From positions 25,752-89,751 of the forward strand of contig JAAYHQ010000079.1 of the NCBI GenBank assembly GCA_012727425.1: a DNA stretch of 64,000 nucleotides, given 5' to 3'. The notes beneath the pieces were generated by a model. That model was not told the DNA's origin, did not search any database, and saw nothing but the letters and a program-made list of their open reading frames with translations. Origin of the DNA: Bacillota bacterium (GTDB lineage: Bacteria; Bacillota; UBA4882; UBA10575). Position 1 is the first letter of the stretch. Each line of letters starts with the position of its first letter. The position numbers and the translations under genes were made by a program. Shown here piece by piece: positions 1 through 8,357 of this stretch.

Positions 1-2
1 AC

Positions 3-431
3 AATCCGGAGACGTGGGATCCCCAGGGGGGACAGCGCCTGACCGTCGATGAAGTATGGCGCCGGTTACGTTACAACCCGTTGCTTTCGGGCATTACCTT
101 AAGCGGTGGGGAACCGTTGGCCCAACCGGAAGGGGCGCTGGCCCTGGCCCGGCGCGCGCGGGCGGCCCGGGGGAATGTGGTGATCTATACGGGTTATAAT
201 TGGGAAGAGATCGCCCGGATGCACACGCCCGTCATTACCGAACTGCTGAAAGTGACGGATCTTTTGGTGGACGGCCCTTTTTTGCTGGCGGAGAAGGATG
301 AATCCTTGCCGTTCCGGGGTTCACGCAACCAACGGATTATTGATGTCCAAGCTTCATTAGGGAAACCGCGCCCGGTGTTATGGGTGCCGAACGGAGGTCT
401 AAAGCATGGCCTGGGAAATACAGGAGAGTAA
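3..431 (+). CDS. nrdG: Anaerobic ribonucleotide reductase activating protein NrdG, 5'-truncated by the window edge
   Basis: The frame is open from base 3, upstream of the ORF-track start at 81. It reads NPETWDPQGGQRLT, then ITLSGGEPLAQP, VIYTGYN, LLVDGPF and a final PFRGSRNQRIID, the order of motifs in the C-terminal four-fifths of NrdG. The radical-SAM CxxxCxxC loop that binds the 4Fe-4S cluster would lie just upstream, outside the window. By family knowledge NrdG makes the glycyl radical on NrdD, so anaerobic dNTP synthesis is expected. Its last codons overlap pgeF by 26 nt. The missing N-terminus is an edge effect and not a sign of decay. Confidence 0.85.
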   Translation, partial: NPETWDPQGGQRLTVDEVWRRLRYNPLLSGITLSGGEPLAQPEGALALARRARAARGNVVIYTGYNWEEIARMHTPVITELLKVTDLLVDGPFLLAEKDESLPFRGSRNQRIIDVQASLGKPRPVLWVPNGGLKHGLGNTGE

Positions 432-1152
432 CGGGGTCCGGTATTGCCGTTCCCAATTATTGGCGGCTTTTCCTTGGCTCAAACAGGGTTTTTCCACCCG
501 TTGTCCGGTACCGGAGACGCGGGCGGAAGCCGAAGCCGAGCAGGAATACCGCCGTCGCTTTTTAGCGCTTTTCCAACTTACTCCGGACCAAACGCAGTTG
601 GTGAAGCAAGTCCATGGGGATACGGTTCTGATTGTGGCGGAGCCGCGGCCGGGGCAGGAGCTGCCGGAGGCGGATGCCATGATCACCAACCGTCCGGGGG
701 TGGGGCTGGCGACGGTTCATGCCGATTGTGTCCCCGTGGTGCTGGTAGACCCGGTTCACCGGGTGATCGCCGCGGTTCATGCCGGATGGAAAGGGACGCT
801 GGCCGGGCTTGTCCGGAAAACGGTGGCCCGGATGGGGGCCGAGTACGGAAGTGTACCGGAGGAATGCTACGCCGCCATCGGTCCGGCGATCGGTTCCTGT
901 TGTTACCGGGTGCCGCCGGAGCGGATCGCTTTATTTACCGAAAAGTGGCCCGAATTTGCGTTTGCCGTTTCCCGGCAGGAAGCCACGTTGGACCTGCCGC
1001 TGATCAACCAAAAGTTCTTGGAAAATTGTGGTCTCCGGCCGGAACATATTGATAACGCCCGGCTCTGCACCGCCTGTCACCATAGGGATTTTTACTCCTT
1101 CCGGCGGGAGCAGGCCACGGGCCGGATGCTTTCACTGGTGGTGATGAAATAA
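406..1152 (+). CDS. pgeF: Peptidoglycan editing factor PgeF / YfiH-type purine nucleoside phosphorylase (multicopper oxidoreductase-fold family)
   Basis: At 248 aa this is a full-length YfiH/YlmD-family protein. The family metal site is visible: QVHGD near residue 69, ATVHADCVPVVLVDP near 105, AAVHAGWKGT near 124 and CTACH near the C-terminus. Members have been assigned laccase-like, purine nucleoside phosphorylase and peptidoglycan-editing roles, so the physiological job is not settled. The ATG has a GGAGGT motif 7 nt upstream and lies inside the 3' end of nrdG. It opens the ylm (ylmD-E-F-H-divIVA) cluster, as in other Firmicutes. Confidence 0.88.
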   Translation: MAWEIQESNGVRYCRSQLLAAFPWLKQGFSTRCPVPETRAEAEAEQEYRRRFLALFQLTPDQTQLVKQVHGDTVLIVAEPRPGQELPEADAMITNRPGVGLATVHADCVPVVLVDPVHRVIAAVHAGWKGTLAGLVRKTVARMGAEYGSVPEECYAAIGPAIGSCCYRVPPERIALFTEKWPEFAFAVSRQEATLDLPLINQKFLENCGLRPEHIDNARLCTACHHRDFYSFRREQATGRMLSLVVMK

Positions 1153-1242
1153 AAGCAAAGAATGGGGGGAAAGCAGGAAAAAAGTAGAACATTAACGAAC
1201 TAATTAATTTTAAAGGGAATTCCAACGACCGGGAGGTCGAAG

Positions 1243-2391
1243 GTGGGATCGTTTTTGAAACGTTATACTTTGCGACCGGATTCGTTCTTAGCAAGTCTAC
1301 TCAGATTTTTGTCCTATTGCCGCCTTCCGCTCCTGATCACCCTTGTACTCCTGCTTTTGCTCCTTTTTTCCCAGTTGGTTTATACCGGGGTCGGTTACCT
1401 TTTTCCCCGTGTCCGCGTGGTGGACTGGGGGACGATCGAAGATGGACAATGGGTGGATGTCTTGGTCCTGCGTTCGGAATCGGTGCTGACGGCTCCGTTC
1501 AGTGGTGAAGTCTGTCTCCTGGTGGAAGAAGGAACCCGGGTCCGCACCGGGGAGGCGATTGCCGAATTGGTGAGCACCGAAGCCCAGTCGAGGCTCGGGG
1601 CCGACGAACGTATGGCGTTACGGACGATTGTTCACCGTCTTTACCACCTCGAGCAAGAAGTGGCACAGATCGACAAAGACCTTGCTTTTCTGGCTAAGCA
1701 CAACCGTGGTTTGGCCGGTGAAAAAGAGGAGGAGCGTTACCTTTCGCAACGAAAAGCCCAGTTGTTAACGGTCCGTAATCAACTGCGCAAGAACGCCGCG
1801 GCGGTTTGTGTTGATTGGCAGGACTGTTACCACCTGGTCGTCGCGGACCAGCCGGGCATCTTCAGTACCAAGCTGGACGGGGGGGAAGGGTTTGACCTCC
1901 TGGAGCATGCGCAACCAAAGGCCTCGCTGGCGCGGCGGTTGACCAGTAACCGTAGTTTCAACACCAAGGTTAGAGCGGGCGAGCCCTGGGCGAAATTGAT
2001 TACGGAGTATACCCAAACGCTGGTTTGCCAGTTGCCGGAGGACGTAAACCTGGAACCTCCGGCAGAAGCAGTGTTACTGGTGAACGGGAAGCGTTTCAAG
2101 CTTTCTTTTTTGGCGACTGACCACACCAATCGCTGTTGGTATTTTACGGAGCATACTTTAGCGCCGGAGTTCCTGGAAAAGCGAAGTTTTTCGGCTTACT
2201 TGATCTACAGTTCGGTAACGGGTTTACGGGTGCCGACGCCGGCCTTGGCTTACGAGGAAGAGGCCGGTTGGACCGTCACGACGTCGGTCAAGGGGGAGAA
2301 ACGGGCCACCAGGGTGGAAGTGGTGGCAATGAATGAGCAATGGGCAATTGTGGAAGGGCTTTCCTTGGGGACGACGGTCTATTACCGGTAA
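1243..2391 (+). CDS. HlyD-like membrane protein (periplasmic adaptor-type)
   Basis: This 382-aa protein has a basic N-terminus and one strong membrane segment at about residues 28-50. A biotinyl/lipoyl-like stretch follows (LTAPFSGEVCLLVEEG, then GTRVRTGEAIAEL), and then a coiled coil at about 120-180 rich in Glu, Gln, Arg and Leu. This is the build of HlyD-type adaptors, but no ABC ATPase, permease or RND partner lies beside it. Related proteins occur between pgeF and yggS in clostridial division clusters, so a role at the envelope or septum is possible. The start is GTG with GGGAGG about 7 nt upstream. Confidence 0.65.
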   Translation: MGSFLKRYTLRPDSFLASLLRFLSYCRLPLLITLVLLLLLLFSQLVYTGVGYLFPRVRVVDWGTIEDGQWVDVLVLRSESVLTAPFSGEVCLLVEEGTRVRTGEAIAELVSTEAQSRLGADERMALRTIVHRLYHLEQEVAQIDKDLAFLAKHNRGLAGEKEEERYLSQRKAQLLTVRNQLRKNAAAVCVDWQDCYHLVVADQPGIFSTKLDGGEGFDLLEHAQPKASLARRLTSNRSFNTKVRAGEPWAKLITEYTQTLVCQLPEDVNLEPPAEAVLLVNGKRFKLSFLATDHTNRCWYFTEHTLAPEFLEKRSFSAYLIYSSVTGLRVPTPALAYEEEAGWTVTTSVKGEKRATRVEVVAMNEQWAIVEGLSLGTTVYYR

Positions 2392-2407
2392 GAGAAAAAG
2401 CTGTCGT

Positions 2408-3127
2408 ATGCTGGGGGTGAATAATGTGGCTTTAGCCGAAAACATTGCAGCCGTCCGTGCACGGATTAACGAAGCACTAGCCGTCGCCGGCCGTCACCCG
2501 GCGGATCTGACTTTGGTTGCGGTCACGAAGTATGTTGATGCTTTGACCATTAAAGAGTTGCTGGCCCATGGGGTAGAGCATATCGGAGAAAACCGTCTCC
2601 AGGAAGCGGTGCGGAAACAGGCGGTTTTGGGCGACTTTAAAAATAGATTTAAATGGCATTTTATCGGGAGCTTGCAAACGAACAAGGCGCGTCAGGTGGC
2701 GGCCAAGTTCGACCTGATCCATTCCTTGGACCGGATGAACCTGGCGGAAGCGCTGCAGAAAGCGAGCCAAAAGTTGAACAAGGAGATTCCCGTCTTGATC
2801 CAGGTTAATGTCTCCGGGGAGCAGACCAAGCACGGAGTTGACCCGGCGGAAGTGGGGGCCTTTTATGCCGAGGTGCGGAAACTGCCCGGATTGTGTCCGG
2901 TCGGCCTCATGACCATGGCGCCTTATACCGAAGATCCGGAGACCAGCCGACCGGTCTTTCGGGAATTGCGCCTCCTTTTCGAACGGATTAAGCGGGATTA
3001 TAATCCCGGACCCCAGTGGCGTGAATTGTCCATGGGGATGAGCAACGACTATGTGGTTGCCATTGAAGAAGGGGCAACGATCGTACGGATTGGCAGTGCC
3101 ATCTTTGGCGCCGAAACGGAGGGATAA
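2408..3127 (+). CDS. yggS: YggS/YlmE/PLPBP family pyridoxal 5'-phosphate homeostasis protein
   Basis: This is a 239-aa PLP-binding single-domain TIM-barrel protein. The PLP lysine is in LVAVTKYVD (about K41), followed by HIGENRLQEA, WHFIGSLQTNK, LIQVNVSGEQTKHG, GLMTMAPYT, LSMGMSNDY and a phosphate-binding VRIGSAIFG. It buffers PLP and affects amino-acid and keto-acid pools. The ORF track begins at 2333 inside the previous gene; I prefer ATG 2408, which removes that overlap and matches family length. GTG 2417 is another option. It lies 2 nt before sepF and is surely co-transcribed with it. Confidence 0.93.
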   Translation: MLGVNNVALAENIAAVRARINEALAVAGRHPADLTLVAVTKYVDALTIKELLAHGVEHIGENRLQEAVRKQAVLGDFKNRFKWHFIGSLQTNKARQVAAKFDLIHSLDRMNLAEALQKASQKLNKEIPVLIQVNVSGEQTKHGVDPAEVGAFYAEVRKLPGLCPVGLMTMAPYTEDPETSRPVFRELRLLFERIKRDYNPGPQWRELSMGMSNDYVVAIEEGATIVRIGSAIFGAETEG

Positions 3128-3129
3128 CT

Positions 3130-3615
3130 ATGAAAGCACCGGGTAATGAAGAATGGACCGAGGCGGAAGGGAAGAAAAGTTTCTTGGAACGCTTGATGAA
3201 CCTTTTGGGTTTTGAGACCCAGATCGAATTGGAAGAGGTTTATGATGACCCTGCTCCGGGGGTAAAGGACACCAATGCGGGCAAAGGCCGGGGGAAGGTG
3301 GTCAGCCTCTCCAGTCCGAATAAAACCACGCGGCTTGTTGTCTACGAACCGCGCAGCTTTGATGATGTCCAGTCTATTGTGAACCAGTTAAAAAACAAAC
3401 GGCCGGTCATCCTGAACCTGGAAGAGACTGACAAAGCGATTGCCCGCCGGATTACCGATTTTGTCGGTGGTGCGGTCTATGCCTTGGATGGCGGCGTACA
3501 GAAAGTCAGCTCGTCAATAATGCTCTTTACCCCGATGAATGTGGAGGTTTCTTTCCCCTTGCGTTCCGATACGGAACGAAATCCCTATTTCAACTCGGAT
3601 TTTTTAGAACGTTAG
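3130..3615 (+). CDS. sepF: Cell division protein SepF
   Basis: This 161-aa protein has an N-terminal amphipathic stretch (FLERLMNLLGF) for membrane binding and a variable linker. The SepF core follows: VVYEPRSFDDVQSIVNQL, PVILNLEETD, ARRITDFVGGAVYALDG and MLFTPMNVEV. SepF anchors FtsZ to the membrane and organises septal rings. It sits 2 nt after yggS and 10 nt before proC. Its presence in the ylm cluster is typical of Firmicutes, Actinobacteria and Cyanobacteria. Confidence 0.95.
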   Translation: MKAPGNEEWTEAEGKKSFLERLMNLLGFETQIELEEVYDDPAPGVKDTNAGKGRGKVVSLSSPNKTTRLVVYEPRSFDDVQSIVNQLKNKRPVILNLEETDKAIARRITDFVGGAVYALDGGVQKVSSSIMLFTPMNVEVSFPLRSDTERNPYFNSDFLER

Positions 3616-3625
3616 GAGGAGAGCC

Positions 3626-4435
3626 TTGGGTGCGTTAGGTTTAATTGGCGGTGGCCTGATGGGCACGGCCTTAATCAAGGGCTTATTGAAGCAGGGTTAT
3701 CCGGCGGACACCATCTACGTGGCTGAACCCGACCCGTCCCGCCGCCAGCTCCTGGCCGAACTGGGGGTGGAACTCTTTGCCGACAGTCAAGGGATGCTGG
3801 GCGCCTTAACCCGGAGGAAGGCGGACGGGGTGATCTTGGCGGTCAAACCGCAGAACGTCCCGGAGGCCGTGGCGGGTTTAAACTTGGCGGGCCTTCCGCT
3901 TCTTTCCATTGTTGCCGGTTATAAGGTGGCGGCCTTGGAGGCGTTACTGCCCGCCGGTACCAAGGTGTTAAGGGCCATGCCCAACACGCCGGCACTGATC
4001 GGGGCGGGGATTACGGCCTTGGCCCTGGGGGCGGAAAGCGGCACCGCCGAACAAGCCTGGGCAGAAAAGATCCTCCGCAGTCTGGGCCGGGTGGTCTTGG
4101 TTCCGGAAAGCCTGATGGATGCGGTGACCGGGCTGTCGGGGAGCGGGCCCGCGTATGTTTATCTACTGATCGAAGCTTTAATTGACGGCGGAGTCCTGGC
4201 CGGGCTGCCACGGACCTTGGCCCGGGAGCTGGCGGTTGCCACGGTTCTGGGGAGTGCGCGGATGGTCGCCGAGACCGGGGAACACCCTGCGGTCCTGCGG
4301 GATATGGTGACTTCCCCGGGGGGGACGACCATTACCGGCCTCTATGCTTTGGAAGAGGCGGGCTTTTCCGGGCAGGTGATGAAGGCTGTGTTGGCGGCAG
4401 CGGAGCGCTCCAGGGTTTTGGGCGAAAAGAAATAG
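3626..4435 (+). CDS. proC: Pyrroline-5-carboxylate reductase
   Basis: This 269-aa enzyme makes proline from pyrroline-5-carboxylate with NAD(P)H. It shows the Rossmann motif LGLIGGGLMGTALIKGL, then AVKPQNV, RAMPNTPALIGAG, the LSGSGPAYVYLLIEAL substrate loop and VTSPGGTTITGL. The start is TTG with GGAGGA 5-7 nt upstream. ProC next to sepF is a recurrent arrangement in this cluster. The usual next gene, the YggT-family ylmG, is missing here. Confidence 0.95.
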   Translation: MGALGLIGGGLMGTALIKGLLKQGYPADTIYVAEPDPSRRQLLAELGVELFADSQGMLGALTRRKADGVILAVKPQNVPEAVAGLNLAGLPLLSIVAGYKVAALEALLPAGTKVLRAMPNTPALIGAGITALALGAESGTAEQAWAEKILRSLGRVVLVPESLMDAVTGLSGSGPAYVYLLIEALIDGGVLAGLPRTLARELAVATVLGSARMVAETGEHPAVLRDMVTSPGGTTITGLYALEEAGFSGQVMKAVLAAAERSRVLGEKK

Positions 4436-4555
4436 GTTGGCCCTCACGCTGGCCAGTTGGGGCATTTGAGCAGCGCGTTGTCTTGGTCAAGTTTTTCGCA
4501 AAACCAGCGACGAACAGCGAGCAAATAGCGACGAGCAACAAGAAGAGGAGTAAGC

Positions 4556-5365
4556 ATGGACAGAGAACGATTTTTGGCCTCCCTGGAAGGGGAAGACCGG
4601 GAACTGGTGGCCCGGGTCCTGGACCAGGTGGAATTGGCCTTAAAACGGACCACCCCGGTGGCAACGGATTTTCTTGACCCCCGGGAACGGAGCCTGTGTG
4701 GCGAAGTAACCCATTTTCTCCCGGAGGTCAAAACCCTCTATTTCGGTGGTTACCGGGGGGCGGAGCGGCAACGTATGGTGATCATGCCCGCTTTTTACCT
4801 TGCGGAAGCCGTGGAACCCCCTTTGGCCTATTTAGCCATTAAACCGCCGGGGAAAAGCGGGAAGGCCGCGGCGGCCGCGACGGAACCTTTTCTTAATCAC
4901 CGGATGGTGTTAGGCAGCCTGATTGGTTTAGGGCTGAAACGGGGCAAAATCGGCGATCTTCTTTTGAGTACCGACGAAGCCCAGGTGGTGGTTGCCGCGG
5001 AGGTTGCCGAATATATCCTGACCAACCTGAATAAAGTTGGTTCCGTGCCGGTAGCGGTGGCGGCCATTGACCCGGAACAGTTGAACACCCCGGTGGAAAG
5101 GGTCAAAGAGATCAAAAGCACCGTCGCTTCACCGCGGCTGGATGCCGTGGCCGGGCTGGGGTTTGGTGTTTCCCGGAGCCGGATGGCCCGGGAGATCAAA
5201 ATGGGGAAGGTTAAGGTGAACTGGCAGGTGGCCATGGACCCCGACCACAAGGTGGACGCGGGTGATGTCCTTTCAATCCGGGGCCGGGGCCGGGTGGTGG
5301 TGGATGAAATTGGGGGAGAAACGCGTAAAGGGCGTTTGTTTGTAAAACTAAAGCGCTTGTTATAA
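4556..5365 (+). CDS. ylmH: YlmH-type S4-domain RNA-binding protein
   Basis: This 269-aa protein has the two-part YlmH layout. Residues 1-180 form the family domain (DFLDPRERSLC, FFGGY-like LYFGGYRGAERQR, LGSLIGLGLKRGKIGDLL). Residues about 190-260 form an S4 RNA-binding domain (SRLDAVAGLGFGVSRSRM, then VKVNWQV and GDVLSIRGRGRV). YlmH has been linked to cell division in streptococci and to rescue of stalled ribosomes in Bacillus. The ATG has GAGGAG 8 nt upstream. A 120-bp gap separates it from proC, where ylmG would normally lie. Confidence 0.93.
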   Translation: MDRERFLASLEGEDRELVARVLDQVELALKRTTPVATDFLDPRERSLCGEVTHFLPEVKTLYFGGYRGAERQRMVIMPAFYLAEAVEPPLAYLAIKPPGKSGKAAAAATEPFLNHRMVLGSLIGLGLKRGKIGDLLLSTDEAQVVVAAEVAEYILTNLNKVGSVPVAVAAIDPEQLNTPVERVKEIKSTVASPRLDAVAGLGFGVSRSRMAREIKMGKVKVNWQVAMDPDHKVDAGDVLSIRGRGRVVVDEIGGETRKGRLFVKLKRLL

Positions 5366-5410
5366 AGCAACAGCAGAATCATTTTACCTAGCATAAGGAG
5401 GTTTGGTCCG

Positions 5411-6145
5411 ATGTTTACACCGGTTGATTTGGAGACCATGGTTTTTCGCCGGGGATTCCGCGGCTACAAGACCAAAGATGTTCAAGACTTCATGCGGAAG
5501 CTGATTGTGGATTATGAAAAATTGTATAAGGAAAACATTGACCTCCGGGAAGAGTTGGAAAGGCACAAAGATTTACTGAAGAACTACCAAGCAATGGAAG
5601 AGACCTTAAAAAACACCCTTTATCTCGCCCAAGGGACCGCCGATGAGATTAAATCCGCCGGGGAAAAACAAGCCGAGATTATCCTCCGGGAGGCACAGAA
5701 CCGTGCCGAGCAGATGCGGTTGAAAGTCCGCGAGGAGATCCAGGCCGAACTCCAACAATTGGCCAATCTTAAGCAACAAGTGGATATGTTCCGGATCCAT
5801 TTCGTTGGTTTTTTACAATCCTTGATTGAAATGGCCGAGAAACGCTTGGATATTGAGGATATTTGGGAGCAAATGGCCAATCTTTCCCGTTATGGGGTGA
5901 CCACAAAGCCGGAAGAGAAGAAAGCGGAACCGGCGAGAGCGGAAAGCCCGGAGAAACCGGAGTCCTTCACTAAATTGGAGCCGGATAATTTAGGGAAGAA
6001 TTTGGGCCAAATAGAGCAGCGGGAGAAGATCGAGAAGTTTGAGCCGATCACAGCCGTAAAGAAACCGGCGGCGGGGCTTGAGGATGATCTGTTGGCGGCT
6101 GCGAAGGCGAAGGCGGCTAGCCTGTTTGAAACCACCGAGTTATAA
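5411..6145 (+). CDS. divIVA: Septum-site / polar scaffold protein DivIVA
   Basis: This 244-aa DivIVA-family protein begins with the lipid-binding head FTPVDLETMVFRRGFRGYK, in which the exposed FRRGFRGY loop carries the membrane-touching Phe and Arg. Long coiled coils follow at about residues 30-150. An acidic, Lys- and Pro-rich tail at about 165-220 is probably disordered. Such proteins mark poles and septa. AAGGAGG stands 10 nt before the ATG. The 3' end overlaps the convergent spmB gene by 29 nt. Confidence 0.93.
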   Translation: MFTPVDLETMVFRRGFRGYKTKDVQDFMRKLIVDYEKLYKENIDLREELERHKDLLKNYQAMEETLKNTLYLAQGTADEIKSAGEKQAEIILREAQNRAEQMRLKVREEIQAELQQLANLKQQVDMFRIHFVGFLQSLIEMAEKRLDIEDIWEQMANLSRYGVTTKPEEKKAEPARAESPEKPESFTKLEPDNLGKNLGQIEQREKIEKFEPITAVKKPAAGLEDDLLAAAKAKAASLFETTEL

Positions 6146-6641
6146 GGACTGCGGTGCTAAAGGCGGCCAGATCGCCGAGGAGCCCCATGCTGACCAAATG
6201 TCTCGGACGGCTGATACCGACGGCCCCGAGGTAAACCGTTAAGACATAGAAAGTGGTCTCCGATCCCCCGGCGATAATTGAAGCCATCATACCGAGCAGG
6301 GAATCGGGGCCATGTTTCTGTGTTAAGTCGGCCATGAAGCCAATCGTGCCCGAACCGGAAAGCGGTTTGACCAGGCCTAACGGGAGGATTTCTTCGGGAA
6401 TTCCAAAGAGGCGGGCCAGTGGTGTCGTGAGGCGGCAGAACAGAGTGAGGGCGCCCGATGTTTTAAAGACCGCCAACGCCCCGAAGATGGCCAGGAAATA
6501 GGGTAAGAGTTGGAATCCGGTTTTTAAACCGGTGCCGGCCCCTTGGATAAAGGTTTCATACACTTTAACCCCTTTATACTCGCCGTAGGCAAGCACAACC
6601 AGGATAAAGAGGGGAATAGCCCAAACCGAGAGTATTTTCAT
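6117..6641 (-). CDS. spmB: Spore maturation protein B
   Basis: This 174-aa integral membrane protein has several hydrophobic segments and the SpmB nucleoside-recognition (Gate) motif regions: LPYFLAIFGALAVFK, VKPLSGSGTIGFMADL and ASIIAGGSETTFYVLTVYLG. SpmA and SpmB are needed for full core dehydration and heat resistance of Bacillus spores. Its ATG overlaps the spmA stop by 4 nt (ATGA), so the pair is translationally coupled. The 3' end overlaps divIVA on the opposite strand. Confidence 0.93.
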   Translation of the reverse strand: MKILSVWAIPLFILVVLAYGEYKGVKVYETFIQGAGTGLKTGFQLLPYFLAIFGALAVFKTSGALTLFCRLTTPLARLFGIPEEILPLGLVKPLSGSGTIGFMADLTQKHGPDSLLGMMASIIAGGSETTFYVLTVYLGAVGISRPRHLVSMGLLGDLAAFSTAVLITRWFQTG

Positions 6642-7243
6642 TTTTTACTCTCCTTTCGGGTTTTTTTTATGATAAAATGCGTTAAAAGGGCGACGGTGGT
6701 TCCGATTAGCGAAACGATAAGGATGGGGAGGATCACCACTGTCGGTTGGACCGAACCGGCACGGGAACGAACGGCGATGATGGTGGACGGAACGAAGGAG
6801 ATCCCGCCCAAGATTAAAGCCAGGTATACGGCCATCTCGTCGGAAACTTCACCGGGGGAAGGATTGACCTTTTCCAGTTCCTGCATAGCTTTAATACCCA
6901 GCGGAGTGGCGGCGTGGCTCAAGCCAAGCAGATTGGCGGCCAAACTGAGGGTGATGGCGCCGATAGCGGGGCTGTTGGCCGGAAGACGGGGGAAAAGGCG
7001 GCGGAGAAGCGGGTAAAGGGCCCGGGCCAGTTTTTGGGTCAGGCCGGCGGCTTCAGCGATTTTTAACAGGCCGGACCAGAAGGCGAGAAAGCCGATCAGG
7101 CCCAGGGTGAAATTGACGCTCTCCTCCATGGCGGCGAGGAGGGCCATGGTTGTCTCTTCGACGCGTCCGGTCGCCCCGGCTGCTAAAAAGCCGAGAAAAA
7201 AAAGGGCAAACCAGATTTTATTAATGGCAAACACCTCCCCCAT
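6638..7243 (-). CDS. spmA: Spore maturation protein A
   Basis: This protein has the SpmA motifs FTLGLIGFLAFWSGLLKIAEAAG, FPRLPANSPAIGAITLS, NLLGLSHAATPLGIKAM and GGISFVPSTIIAVR, and is mostly transmembrane. The interval given uses ATG at 7243 (201 aa). That ATG has no ribosome-binding site, whereas a perfect GGGGAGGTG lies just after it and is correctly spaced for an ATT at 7225. The ATT start gives 195 aa beginning INKIWF, which aligns with the usual SpmA start (M-V-N-I-I-W in Bacillus, from memory). The track's 7282 start is unlikely. The gene is divergent from whiA. Confidence 0.9.
   Translation of the reverse strand: MGEVFAINKIWFALFFLGFLAAGATGRVEETTMALLAAMEESVNFTLGLIGFLAFWSGLLKIAEAAGLTQKLARALYPLLRRLFPRLPANSPAIGAITLSLAANLLGLSHAATPLGIKAMQELEKVNPSPGEVSDEMAVYLALILGGISFVPSTIIAVRSRAGSVQPTVVILPILIVSLIGTTVALLTHFIIKKTRKESKK
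7225..7241 (-). promoter_or_regulatory. Strong ribosome-binding site pointing to an ATT start for spmA
   Basis: On the minus strand the sequence reads GGGGGAGGTG TTTGCC ATT AAT AAA. The GGAGG core is about 8 nt before ATT and lies downstream of the nearest ATG, so it cannot serve that ATG. No ATG, GTG or TTG occurs at the right distance in frame, apart from a GTG within the site itself. Confidence 0.55.
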
Positions 7244-7322
7244 GGATCTATATATACGGCGGCGGGGCGGCTTTATGCCCAATCCGCGGCCAACGGATGG
7301 CAGACGATGGGAGCGAAGTAGC

Positions 7323-8276
7323 GTGGGGACCTATTCACAACAGACGAAGGAAGAGCTGGCCCGGAAATACCCGGCGCAAAAATGTTGCGTTAAAGCGGAA
7401 CTGGCGGCGATTGTCCGCGCTTGCGGCAGTCTGCATTTACGGGCCAACCACTCATATATGGTAACGATCAGCAGCGAGAGCGCGGCTTTGATCCGGAAAA
7501 CCCGTCTACTCCTGAAGAAATATTTCCAGCTTTCCGGAAGGATTATTGTCGAAGATAGCGGACGGTTTAACCGGCGCCGCTACCGTTTACAACTGATTGG
7601 GGCCCGGAACGTGAAGCGGGTCTTGGCTGAGCTGGAGATCTTGGCGGACGGGATAAACAGTGGCATTCCGTCCACGTTGGTCCGGACCGATTGTTGCCGG
7701 GCGGCTTTTCTCCGGGGCGCTTTTTTGGCCCGCGGTTCGATCACCGATCCGCAGAAACAGAACTATCATTTGGAAATCACCACGGAAAATGAGGAGTTTG
7801 CTTTAGGTTTACATTACTTGATGAACCTGTGCGGATTCCGGGCGGGCACGCACCAGCGGAAGGAATATACGGTCTACCTGAAGGGTGCCGAAACGATCGG
7901 CCGGTTTATCAGTTTCATTGGTGCCCATGGTGCCTTTTTGGCCATGGAAGAGGTGCGTGTGTTCAAAGAGATGCGGAATGAAGTCAACCGCCTGGTCAAT
8001 TGTGAGACGGCCAATTTGGAGAAATCGGTGCGGGCGGGTTTGGAGCAAGTGGAGGTGATTAAGGCTTTAAAAGCTTGGAATGTGCTGGCCAAACTGCCAG
8101 CCAGTCTTCAGGAGATTGCCCGGCTCCGCCTGGAACATCCCGAAGCCAGCCTGCGGGAGCTGGGCGAGTTGGCCAATCCGCCCTTGAGCAAGTCGGCGGT
8201 GAACCACCGGATGCGGAAATTGTTAAAAATTGCCGAAACTTTTGTCGGCCGGGAGGAAATGAATTCTCCAGGATGA
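7323..8276 (+). CDS. whiA: DNA-binding sporulation/division regulator WhiA
   Basis: From the GTG at 7323 this is 317 aa, the normal WhiA length. The track's longer start at 7107 reads antisense through spmA and is rejected. The N-terminus (TYSQQTKEELARKYP) and the LAGLIDADG-like domain (CCRAAFLRGAFLARGSITDP, YHLEITTENEEFALGLHYLM) are clear. The C-terminal HTH is LPASLQEIARLRLEHPEASLRELGELANPPLSKSAVNHRMRKL. In many Firmicutes whiA follows rapZ and yvcK; neither is here. It lies about 200 bp upstream of the glycolytic operon. Confidence 0.94.
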   Translation: MGTYSQQTKEELARKYPAQKCCVKAELAAIVRACGSLHLRANHSYMVTISSESAALIRKTRLLLKKYFQLSGRIIVEDSGRFNRRRYRLQLIGARNVKRVLAELEILADGINSGIPSTLVRTDCCRAAFLRGAFLARGSITDPQKQNYHLEITTENEEFALGLHYLMNLCGFRAGTHQRKEYTVYLKGAETIGRFISFIGAHGAFLAMEEVRVFKEMRNEVNRLVNCETANLEKSVRAGLEQVEVIKALKAWNVLAKLPASLQEIARLRLEHPEASLRELGELANPPLSKSAVNHRMRKLLKIAETFVGREEMNSPG

Positions 8277-8357
8277 AGCATTATTGCGGGCTGAATTTAG
8301 CCTAAGCAAACGCGTTTTTCCGGCACCACCCAATTTTCTCCAATACTTACGGTCAAG

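Noticed and set aside
7107-7322. N-terminal extension of whiA
   Set aside because: The extension is antisense to spmA; family length and N-terminus fit GTG 7323.
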